This document shows positions 1-5,372 of a DNA stretch of 11,221 nucleotides, in pieces. The notes beneath the pieces are model-generated. The model was given only the letters and a program-made list of their open reading frames with translations. It was not told where the DNA came from and made no database searches. Source of the stretch: an uncultured Clostridia bacterium (GTDB lineage: Bacteria > Bacillota > Clostridia > Oscillospirales > Oscillospiraceae); NCBI GenBank assembly GCA_946184215.1, contig CAMHER010000049.1, positions 1 to 11,221 on the forward strand. The letters run 5' to 3'. The position numbers and the translations under genes were made by a program. Every line of letters begins with the position of its first letter. The stretch's first letter is position 1.

Positions 1-578
1 ACCGGGATATCGATATCGGTGAATACCTCGCGGTCAGGGCGCCATTTGATCAGCGTGCCGGTCTTCTTGCGGTCGGCCGGTTCCACGATCAGTTCCTGTC
101 CCTTTTTGCCGCAAACCTTTCCTTTTTTGAAATGCAGCTGATACTTGTTTCCGTCGCGCCATACCGTGACGTCCATGTATTCCGAGGAATACTGCGTCGC
201 ACAGGAGCCCAAGCCGTTCAAGCCGAGGGAGTACTCATAATCTCCCCCGTCGGCGTTCTTGTACTTGCCGCCGGCATACAGCTCACAGAAGACCAGCTCC
301 CAGTTGAAGCGTTTCTCCACCGGGTTCCAGTCGACAGGGCATCCGCGGCCGAAGTCCTCAACCTCGATCGAGCCGTCCTCATAGCTCGTAAGCGTGATCG
401 TGTCGCCGTGACCCTCGCGCGCCTCATCGATCGAGTTGGACAAGATTTCAAATACCGCATGCTCGCAGCCGTCCAGTCCGTCGGAACCGAAGATGACACC
501 CGGGCGTTTCCGGACGCGGTCGGCTCCCTTGAGCTGGGAAATACTATCGTTGCCGTATGCGGCAGTTGTGTTACTCAT
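1..578 (-). CDS. Type IIA DNA topoisomerase ATPase subunit (GyrB/ParE family), N-terminal part
   Basis: The first 192 residues of a gene that leaves the left edge. The product should be the ATP-driven B subunit that, with a GyrA/ParC partner, passes DNA through DNA to control supercoiling or unlink chromosomes. The GHKL ATPase fold is clear: the helix with ILSNSIDEA (E44 as likely general base, N48 for Mg), VEDFGRG (D75) for adenine and the G2 glycine box, YAGGKY at 101-106, the GLNGLG lid at 119-124, and TGT...WRPD at 173-181. It begins at the ATG at 576-578; GAAAGG sits 11 bases upstream, and a nearer upstream ATG is out of frame and closes quickly. Several normally invariant blocks are altered: ILSNSIDEA instead of VDN(S/A)xDEA, DFGRGCPVD instead of DNGRGIPVD, and GLNGLG instead of GLHGVG. 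This matches a divergent second topoisomerase B of clostridia as I recall it. Gyrase versus topoisomerase IV cannot be decided here, so no symbol is given. Confidence 0.9.
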   Translation of the reverse strand, partial: MSNTTAAYGNDSISQLKGADRVRKRPGVIFGSDGLDGCEHAVFEILSNSIDEAREGHGDTITLTSYEDGSIEVEDFGRGCPVDWNPVEKRFNWELVFCELYAGGKYKNADGGDYEYSLGLNGLGSCATQYSSEYMDVTVWRDGNKYQLHFKKGKVCGKKGQELIVEPADRKKTGTLIKWRPDREVFTDIDIP

Positions 579-649
579 AAATGCTGTAGCCTTTCATACA
601 ATATGTTGTAGCAGTCGAGGCACCCAATGCGCCCATTTTTAGTTTATTT

Positions 650-678
650 AGTATAACAAATTCCTTTTTGCATTGCAA
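650..678 (-). promoter_or_regulatory. Promoter of the topoisomerase gene
   Basis: Read on the minus strand, TTGCAA (673-678) is followed by 17 bases and then TATACT (650-655). The -35 matches the vegetative consensus at four of six bases and the -10 at five of six. It lies about 70 bases upstream of the start codon, so the leader would be roughly 65 bases. Confidence 0.6.
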
Positions 679-703
679 GCCCTTCCCTTTTCACGAAAAA
701 GGC

Positions 704-733
704 AAAAAAACAGACGGGCCAGAGACTGGCCCG
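704..733 (-). terminator. Leftward intrinsic terminator-like hairpin
   Basis: Perfect 8-bp arms CGGGCCAG (715-722) and CTGGCCCG (726-733) enclose a three-base loop. On the minus strand they are followed by GTCTG and seven T (complement of 704-710). There is no T run on the plus side, so the sense is leftward. No leftward protein gene ends nearby: yjjG ends 490 bases away behind bofA. It either insulates the topoisomerase promoter from antisense transcription or ends an unannotated small RNA. Confidence 0.6.
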
Positions 734-748
734 CCCGGGGAAGGCGCA

Positions 749-889
749 CTTCCGCTTGACAATTTCCGCTTTTCGATGTATCCCTATAACCACAAGGCTT
801 TCGGCAAACATCGCCGCCGTTCTCTTTCTATTGCGGCGGACGGAAGCTGTCCGAGAGATAGTATGGCCCGCATTTGCCATACTACTCTC
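749..889. other. Cluster of inverted repeats, possible structured RNA or bofA leader
   Basis: This is the main content of the 342-base gene-free gap at 579-920. Complementary pairs are CTTCCG 749-754 with CGGAAG 841-846; CGATG 774-778 with CATCG 809-813; CCGCCG 814-819 with CGGCGG 834-839; and the strong stem 853-867 with 876-889, which is GAGAG, one bulged A, then nine perfect pairs TAGTATGGC/GCCATACTA around an eight-base loop. An alternative CGGAC (837-841)/GTCCG (849-853) helix competes with the first and third stems. The first three form a closed multi-helix layout. No known riboswitch, SRP RNA, 6S RNA or T-box consensus was recognised. On the plus strand a TTGACA at 756-761 lies 17 bases before a poor -10 (TATCCC, 779-784), which might drive bofA. 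On the minus strand the region ends in the hairpin at 704-733. Strand is undecided. Confidence 0.4.
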
Positions 890-920
890 ACCAATTCCTG
901 CCTTTTGAAAGGATGCTCTT

Positions 921-1184
921 ATGGAAACACTCTCTCTTGTCATTACGATCGCCGCCATCGTGCTTGGCGTGATTCTGCTGCTGCGCATCCTTGCCAAGCC
1001 GTTCCGCTTCATCTTCAAGCTGCTTTTGAATACCGTGCTTGGATTTGTGCTGTTATGGATCATCAATTTTTTCGGCGGCGAGATAGGGATCACGCTCTCT
1101 TTGTCGCTTGTAAACGCGCTTGTCGTCGGCTTTCTCGGGATTCCCGGTGTCTTGCTCCTCCTTGCGATCCATATCTTTCTGTAA
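921..1184 (+). CDS. bofA: BofA-family pro-sigma-K processing inhibitor
   Basis: An 87-residue integral membrane protein, the same length as Bacillus subtilis BofA. In Bacillus it sits in the forespore outer membrane with SpoIVFA and holds the SpoIVFB protease inactive until sigma-K is needed. Two to three hydrophobic segments are visible (about 5-22, 30-50 and 65-87). The family signature is the NxxxGxVLLWIINFFGG stretch near 37-53 and NALVVGFLGIPGVLLLL near 64-80, with the conserved N and GxLGxPGxxLL. The ATG is preceded by AAAGGA at a suitable distance. In many Firmicutes bofA lies beside recR; here it stands alone, flanked on both sides by genes on the other strand, with its own terminator. 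Many clostridia keep BofA homologues without a clear SpoIVFB system, so the exact role is inferred. Family assignment is firm on the C-terminal motif. Confidence 0.85.
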   Translation: METLSLVITIAAIVLGVILLLRILAKPFRFIFKLLLNTVLGFVLLWIINFFGGEIGITLSLSLVNALVVGFLGIPGVLLLLAIHIFL

Positions 1185-1194
1185 CACATAAATG

Positions 1195-1223
1195 AACTCC
1201 CCGGACGCTCCGGGGAGTTTTTT
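1195..1223 (+). terminator. Terminator of bofA
   Basis: Perfect 11-bp arms AACTCCCCGGA (1195-1205) and TCCGGGGAGTT (1209-1219) with loop CGC, followed by a run of T ending at 1223. It starts 11 bases after the bofA stop. The T run touches the convergent yjjG stop codon (1223-1225). In the leftward direction the downstream sequence lacks a continuous T run, so it should work mainly rightward. Confidence 0.88.
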
Positions 1224-1927
1224 CATGCGAAGATCGTTTCCAATAATGCCGGCAGCTCGCCGAGCGCATGGAATATATAATCTGCCTTGATATCGTCTCT
1301 TACAGGCTTGTGCGCGGGATTGAACCAGCAGGTTCTGATTCCAGCGTTGATCCCGCCGCGGATATCGGAGGTAAGGCTGTCGCCCACGATCACCGCGTCC
1401 TCGGCGTGAAAATCCGGGATCTCGGAAAAGCAGGCTTCAAAGAACGCGCGCTCCGGCTTGTTGACGCCGATCTGCTCCGAGATAAAGATTTTTTTGAAAT
1501 ACGGCCCGATGCCGGCGCTTTTCAGACGGCTTTCCTGCGTAACGGTGTTGCCGTTTGATACAAGGTACAGGTCATACTTCGGATACAGCGCTTCAAGCAG
1601 TTCCGGCGCACCCGGGACGAAGAAATGACCGTTTTCCAGGAATCCCTCGTAATGCTCCTGTGCAATGCGGGCGTCACAGTCGATCCCTTTCTCCCGAAAG
1701 AGCTTTTCAAAACGGCTGACCAGCACTTCCTCCCGCGTCATTCTCCCCAACTCCAGCTGCTGCCAGCAAAAGGCGTTGATCTCGCTGTATCGCCGCAGCA
1801 GTTCCTCGTCCGCGTCGATACCGAGCTCATCAAAGGCCGCCCGCAGCGCGTGCCGCTCCGCCGTGTGGAAATCGAGGATCGTATCGTCGAGATCGAACAG
1901 AATCTTTTTTCTTCCGTTCTCACTCAT
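1223..1927 (-). CDS. yjjG: HAD-family (YjjG-type) pyrimidine 5'-nucleotidase
   Basis: A 234-residue haloacid dehalogenase superfamily phosphatase. All four HAD motifs are present: FDLDDT with nucleophile D12 and acid/base D14, motif II VSNGN with S124, motif III lysine K157 in GVNKPE, and motif IV GDSLTSD at 182-188. The insertion between motifs I and II is a helical cap of the YjjG type. The length and the IFISEQIGVNKPE stretch match YjjG, a cytosolic enzyme that hydrolyses pyrimidine nucleoside monophosphates, including non-canonical ones, as nucleotide-pool housecleaning. The ATG lies one base after the murF stop, with GAAGG nine bases upstream inside murF, so translation is probably coupled and the two genes share the murF promoter. 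A broader phosphatase specificity is possible, because HAD substrates are hard to predict from sequence. Confidence 0.85.
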   Translation of the reverse strand: MSENGRKKILFDLDDTILDFHTAERHALRAAFDELGIDADEELLRRYSEINAFCWQQLELGRMTREEVLVSRFEKLFREKGIDCDARIAQEHYEGFLENGHFFVPGAPELLEALYPKYDLYLVSNGNTVTQESRLKSAGIGPYFKKIFISEQIGVNKPERAFFEACFSEIPDFHAEDAVIVGDSLTSDIRGGINAGIRTCWFNPAHKPVRDDIKADYIFHALGELPALLETIFA

Positions 1928-1928
1928 C

Positions 1929-3272
1929 TCAAAGCACCTTCAACGCCTCGGAGATCTCCTCAAAATGCGCGCCGCGTGAGGCCTTGACCAACACGCAGTC
2001 CCCCTGTCGGATCTCCTCTCCCAGCGCGGCGATCAGCTCCTCACGGCTTGAAAACTTACGTGCGATCTCTCCAGCGCCTTCGCAGTAGTCGTCAGCATAG
2101 CTGCCGCAGCACAGCAGCCGCGCAACCCCCTGCTCCCGCGCATATGCACCGCCGTTCCGGTGGATCTCCGCCGCACTCTCGCCGAGCTCGAGCATATCGC
2201 CGAGAATGCACACATGCCGTCCGGGGAGCCGCACGAGCGAGTCGATCCCGCTTCGAAGCGCTTCGGCATTGGAATTATAGCAGTCGTCCAGCAGCGTCAG
2301 CTTTTCGGTGTGCACGATCGCCGCACGGCGGCCGACCGTCTCAAAGGATGCGATTCCCCGCGCGATCTCCTCGTCGGAAAGACCCATCTCCATTCCGACC
2401 GCCGCGCCCTCCAGCGCCGCATAAACAAGATGCTTCCCGAAGGCCGGGATCCTTACATGGATGCGTCTTTGTCCGCATACGATGTCGCATTCGGAATGCT
2501 CCGCCATCAGTTCCACATTCTCGGCGCGCACGTCGCAGTCCGCCCCGAAGCCGAAGCTGACCTTTCTTTGGCGGCAGCGAAAGCCTCTGAGCTTTTCATC
2601 GTCGCCGTTCATGATCACACAGGCGTCATCGGATATTTCATCCAGCATTTCCGTTTTCGCCCGGAGCACACCGTCGAGGTCATGCAGAAATTCCAGATGC
2701 GCATGCCCGATCAGCGTATAAACGGCGATCTGCGGCCGCACCATTTTCCCAAGCCGGTGCATCTCTCCGAAGCCTGAGATCCCCATTTCCACAACGGCAA
2801 CATCATGCTCCGGCGTGATACGCGAAAGAGTCATCGGCACGCCGATCTGATTGTTCAGGTTTTTGTCTGTTTTGAGCACATGATACCGGCTGGAAAGTAC
2901 AGCCGAGATCATCTCTTTGGCCGAGGTCTTTCCAACGCTTCCCGTGATGCCGACGATAGGCTGCGACAGCGTATCGCGATAGGCCGCCGCGATCGTCTCC
3001 AGCGCCGTCTGCACGTCGTCTACAACGATCAGTCCACGCGTCTCACCCGCGGGTACACGCTCGCAGAGGCAGCATGCAGCGCCATTGTCGAGCGCTGCGC
3101 CGATGTAGTCATGTCCGTCCACCTTTTCGCCCTTATAGGCCACGAAAAGGTCTCCCGGCTCGATGGCGCGGCTGTCAATGACAACGCGGCCGATTTCGGT
3201 CGTTTCCGCCTTTGTTCCGATGTATTTCCCGCCGCATGCCTTCACGGCGTCGGCGATCGTCATTCCGGTCAT
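1929..3272 (-). CDS. murF: UDP-N-acetylmuramoyl-tripeptide--D-alanyl-D-alanine ligase
   Basis: A 447-residue Mur ligase, normal length for MurF. In the cytoplasm it joins D-Ala-D-Ala to the UDP-MurNAc-tripeptide with ATP, the last soluble step of the peptidoglycan precursor. The N-terminal substrate domain (about 1-100, with VIDSRAIEPGDLFVA) is followed by the ATPase domain with P-loop GITGSVGKTS at 108-117, the VVEMGISGFGEM block with E162, the HAHLE motif near 190-194 and the likely carbamylated lysine K206 in AKTEM. The C-terminal domain opens with DDCYNSN (329-335) and has LGDMLELGE. The asparagine commonly seen in the GxHxxxN stretch is alanine here (GKHLVYAAL, about 279-287), a mild departure. 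The first ATG is chosen because GGGAGGG lies five bases upstream; a second ATG three codons on is less well placed. It is transcribed with yjjG from a good promoter. No other dcw cluster gene is adjacent. Confidence 0.96.
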   Translation of the reverse strand: MTGMTIADAVKACGGKYIGTKAETTEIGRVVIDSRAIEPGDLFVAYKGEKVDGHDYIGAALDNGAACCLCERVPAGETRGLIVVDDVQTALETIAAAYRDTLSQPIVGITGSVGKTSAKEMISAVLSSRYHVLKTDKNLNNQIGVPMTLSRITPEHDVAVVEMGISGFGEMHRLGKMVRPQIAVYTLIGHAHLEFLHDLDGVLRAKTEMLDEISDDACVIMNGDDEKLRGFRCRQRKVSFGFGADCDVRAENVELMAEHSECDIVCGQRRIHVRIPAFGKHLVYAALEGAAVGMEMGLSDEEIARGIASFETVGRRAAIVHTEKLTLLDDCYNSNAEALRSGIDSLVRLPGRHVCILGDMLELGESAAEIHRNGGAYAREQGVARLLCCGSYADDYCEGAGEIARKFSSREELIAALGEEIRQGDCVLVKASRGAHFEEISEALKVL

Positions 3273-3303
3273 AATTCCCTCCCGATACAGGGATTATTGT
3301 TAG

Positions 3304-3332
3304 ATTATAACACACCGTGCAGCGTATGGCAA
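3304..3332 (-). promoter_or_regulatory. Promoter of murF-yjjG
   Basis: On the minus strand TTGCCA (3327-3332), 17 bases, then a perfect TATAAT (3304-3309). This is one of the best vegetative promoters in the window. The leader to the murF ATG is about 25-30 bases. Confidence 0.8.
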
Positions 3333-3360
3333 AGAAAATCGCCCTCGCTGTAAAAAAGGG

Positions 3361-3389
3361 GTGCAATCTTCCGGAAGATGTGTTATAAT
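3361..3389 (+). promoter_or_regulatory. Promoter of the DEDDh exonuclease gene
   Basis: A perfect TATAAT at 3384-3389 with a weak -35 GTGCAA at 3361-3366 and 17-base spacing. The start codon at 3423 is 33 bases further on, preceded by AAAGGA. It is back to back with the murF promoter, the two -10 boxes being about 75 bases apart. Confidence 0.65.
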
Positions 3390-3422
3390 ACGTCGTCACT
3401 AAACATAAAAGGATCGTTACAT

Positions 3423-4403
3423 ATGAACTATATTGTGGTGGATTTGGAATGGAATCAGGCCATGAGCTCCAAATCCTCCGTCTTCAACAAGCTCCCGATT
3501 CATCTTCGCGGAGAGATCATCGAGATCGGCGCTGTCAAACTCAATCCTGACATGTCTCTGGGTGAGGAGTTCACGGTCGACGTCAAGCCCGTGTACTTCA
3601 AGCGTATGCACTATAAAGTCAAAAAGATCACTGGATTTGACAAAGAACGTCTCTCCCACGGTCTTCCCTTCCCCGACGCGCTCGAGGCGTTCCGCGCCTG
3701 GTGCGGCGAGGATGTGACCTTCCTCACCTGGGGCTGCGACGACAAGGGGATCATGGAGCAGAATATCATCATCCATGATTTGGACTGGGACTGGATCGCC
3801 GGTTGGATCAATCTGCAGCTGATCTACAATCTTCAGACGGGCGGAGACAAAAATCAGAAATCTCTTGCCAGCGCGATGGAGCATTTTGAGATCGAGCAGA
3901 CGCGCGTTGCACACGATGCGCTCGGCGACGCCTACAATACCGCTCTTGTCTGCACCCACCTCGACATGGCCGAGGGGCTGCGTCTCTACCCGGACGCCAG
4001 CCAGATCCTCGCCTCCCGTATGCCGAACGCCAAGCCGAAGGCTGAGGCGCAGGATAATGACGCACTTCTGCATGAAAGCTATCCCGGCTTTTCCACCAAA
4101 GCCGCTGCCTTTGCCGACGAGCGTGTCACCGAGCTCTCCTGCCCCGTCTGCGGCAAAGCTCTGCACGCTGAGAAGTGGGTCAATCAGGGCGATCAGCGCT
4201 ACATGAACATCTATGCCTGCGAAGAGGACGGCCCCTTCCTGGTACGCGCCAAGTTCCGCAAGAACCAGGATGACAACACCTGGACAGCCAACAAGCTTGT
4301 ATACTGCGCCGACCAGGCGGCCGTCGAATTTTACCGCACCAAGGCGGCACAGTCCCGCCGCCGTGGCCGCGGTCACAAGCGTAAAATCCGCCCGGCAAAA
4401 TAA
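3423..4403 (+). CDS. DnaQ-fold DEDDh 3'-5' exonuclease, KapD-like, with Cys-containing C-terminal extension
   Basis: A 326-residue protein whose first 185 residues are a DEDDh exonuclease: ExoI has D7 and E9 (VVDLEWN), ExoII has D106 in WGCDD, and ExoIII has H164 and D169 in AHDALGDA. The closest type I recognise is the KapD / ERI-like group, which trims RNA or DNA 3' ends; KapD is described in Bacillus as an inhibitor of the KinA route to sporulation. The true substrate here is unknown. The ATG at 3423 is preferred over one 45 bases upstream: it has AAAGGA nine bases before it, the upstream codon lies at the promoter -10, and the family begins at MNYIVVDLEWNQ. After residue 200 there is an extension with CPVCGK (C240, C243), H248, C266 and C295, possibly an incomplete zinc ribbon, then a very basic tail (SRRRGRGHKRKIRPAK) suited to nucleic-acid binding. 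Single-gene transcription unit with its own promoter and terminator. Confidence 0.85.
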   Translation: MNYIVVDLEWNQAMSSKSSVFNKLPIHLRGEIIEIGAVKLNPDMSLGEEFTVDVKPVYFKRMHYKVKKITGFDKERLSHGLPFPDALEAFRAWCGEDVTFLTWGCDDKGIMEQNIIIHDLDWDWIAGWINLQLIYNLQTGGDKNQKSLASAMEHFEIEQTRVAHDALGDAYNTALVCTHLDMAEGLRLYPDASQILASRMPNAKPKAEAQDNDALLHESYPGFSTKAAAFADERVTELSCPVCGKALHAEKWVNQGDQRYMNIYACEEDGPFLVRAKFRKNQDDNTWTANKLVYCADQAAVEFYRTKAAQSRRRGRGHKRKIRPAK

Positions 4404-4409
4404 ATGCAA

Positions 4410-4446
4410 GCAAAAAAGACATCGGATCGTCCGATGTCTTTTTTGC
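4410..4446 (+). terminator. Strong terminator after the exonuclease gene
   Basis: Perfect 17-bp arms (4410-4426 and 4430-4446) around the loop TCG. The core GACATCGGA/TCCGATGTC is flanked by an A6 run on the left and a T6 run on the right, so it could stop transcription in both directions. It begins seven bases after the stop codon. Confidence 0.92.
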
Positions 4447-4508
4447 TGTCCGTTCGCTGCACAAAAAAGAACCTTCCGACGCCGCTCAGCATAGAATGGC
4501 CTGCGAAG

Positions 4509-4537
4509 TCCGGATACTTCCGGATTCGAATCGGAGG
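4509..4537 (+). promoter_or_regulatory. Repeat and palindrome upstream of the ZIP gene start
   Basis: TCCGGAT occurs at 4509-4515 and again at 4519-4525, ten bases apart, running into a perfect 10-bp palindrome GATTCGAATC (4523-4532). That directly abuts the Shine-Dalgarno GGAGG (4533-4537), which is eight bases from the ATG. A metal-sensing repressor site or a translational control element is possible. No convincing promoter was found between 4447 and 4508; TAGAAT at 4492-4497 could be a -10 but lacks a good -35. Confidence 0.3.
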
Positions 4538-4545
4538 TTTATCCT

Positions 4546-5334
4546 ATGAATGCGACCTTAGAAATCACCAAAGGGGTCTTGATCCCCTTTGTGGGAACCT
4601 CTCTCGGTGCGGTTTGCGCCATCTTTATGAAAAAGCAGCTTGTCTCGTCTCTCCAGCGTGTGCTCTCCGGCTTTGCAGCCGGCGTGATGGTAGCCGCCTC
4701 TGTCTGGAGCCTCCTGCTCCCCGCGATCGATCAGGCTTCCTCCTACGGTACCTGGGCCTTTATCCCGGCCGCTCTCGGCTTTTGGCTCGGCGTCTTTTTT
4801 CTGCTCTTTCTCAATCGGGCAATTCCATGTTTACGCACGGACAGCGGTGAGAGCGGGGGGCTCTTTGGCCGGACAAAACGAACCGCGATGCTTGTCCTGG
4901 CCGTTACCATCCACAACATCCCCGAAGGGATGGCCGTCGGCGCGGTTTACGCCGGCTATCGTGCGGGAAGCTTTGGCATTACCTCTATGGCAGCGTTTAC
5001 ACTTGCGCTCGGAATCGCCATCCAGAATGTACCCGAGGGCGCGATCATCTCCATGCCGCTCTGCGACGAGGGCATGAGCAAGAGTAAAGCCGTCCTCTGC
5101 GGCGTACTCTCCGGTACAGTCGAGCCCGTTGCCGCGCTGTTGACGCTCTTCGCCTCTTTCCTGCTCGTCCCAGCAATGCCATATTTTTTAAGCTTTGCCG
5201 CGGGCGCCATGTTCTATGTCGTCGTCAAGGAGCTGATTCCCGAAATGACGGAGGGCGACTCCTCCGACATCGGCACTGTTTTTTTCGTCTTTGGCTTCAC
5301 GCTGATGATGGCGCTGGACGTCGCGCTGGGATGA
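4546..5334 (+). CDS. ZIP-family divalent metal transporter (ZupT-like)
   Basis: A 262-residue membrane protein with about eight hydrophobic helices, the usual size for bacterial ZIP carriers that bring zinc, and often iron or manganese, into the cytoplasm. The family's paired metal-site motifs are intact: HNIPEG (H123, N124, E127) in the fourth membrane segment and QNVPEG (Q160, N161, E164) in the fifth. GTVEP (E193) in the sixth and KELIPE (E229, E233) in the seventh complete the pattern. The fifth helix has Q where many ZIPs have H, which is also seen in some bacterial members and may alter metal preference. The stretch between helices three and four (about 92-112) is short and lacks a histidine-rich loop. 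The start has GGAGG eight bases upstream. It is a lone gene between two terminators, so it is probably controlled on its own. The transported metal cannot be told from sequence. Confidence 0.9.
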   Translation: MNATLEITKGVLIPFVGTSLGAVCAIFMKKQLVSSLQRVLSGFAAGVMVAASVWSLLLPAIDQASSYGTWAFIPAALGFWLGVFFLLFLNRAIPCLRTDSGESGGLFGRTKRTAMLVLAVTIHNIPEGMAVGAVYAGYRAGSFGITSMAAFTLALGIAIQNVPEGAIISMPLCDEGMSKSKAVLCGVLSGTVEPVAALLTLFASFLLVPAMPYFLSFAAGAMFYVVVKELIPEMTEGDSSDIGTVFFVFGFTLMMALDVALG

Positions 5335-5340
5335 ATATAA

Positions 5341-5365
5341 AAAGGTCATCGGAAAGATGACCTTT
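5341..5365. terminator. Bidirectional terminator between the ZIP gene and the XRE regulator
   Basis: Arms AAAGGTCATC (5341-5350) and GATGACCTTT (5356-5365) with loop GGAAA. Rightward it is followed by CTTTCCTT after the ZIP stop. Leftward it is followed by TTTTTAT, a good tract just after the XRE gene stop. One hairpin thus serves both convergent genes. Confidence 0.88.
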
Positions 5366-5372
5366 CTTTCCT

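Noticed and set aside
749..889. 6S RNA, SRP RNA, T-box or c-di-GMP riboswitch in the gap before bofA
   Set aside because: None of the conserved core strings I know for these families is present, so the region is reported only as an unassigned structured stretch.
644..1189. A 181-codon leftward open frame covering bofA and the upstream gap
   Set aside because: Antisense to a clear BofA sequence. The product is low-complexity and basic, with no ribosome-binding site at its start.
2160..2777. Rightward open frames of 170-205 codons inside murF
   Set aside because: They lie in antisense to intact MurF motifs and have the Arg-rich composition of shadow frames.
3378..3422. Upstream ATG for the exonuclease, adding 15 residues
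   Set aside because: That ATG lies at the promoter -10 box and has no ribosome-binding site; the downstream ATG at 3423 has AAAGGA and matches the family start.
3417..4409. A 330-codon leftward open frame antisense to the exonuclease gene
   Set aside because: It is the codon-biased shadow of a gene with a complete DEDDh motif set on the other strand. It shows no recognisable domain and no ribosome-binding site.
4404..4850. A 148-codon rightward frame starting just after the exonuclease stop
   Set aside because: It begins inside the terminator hairpin and overlaps the ZIP gene in another frame, with no ribosome-binding site.
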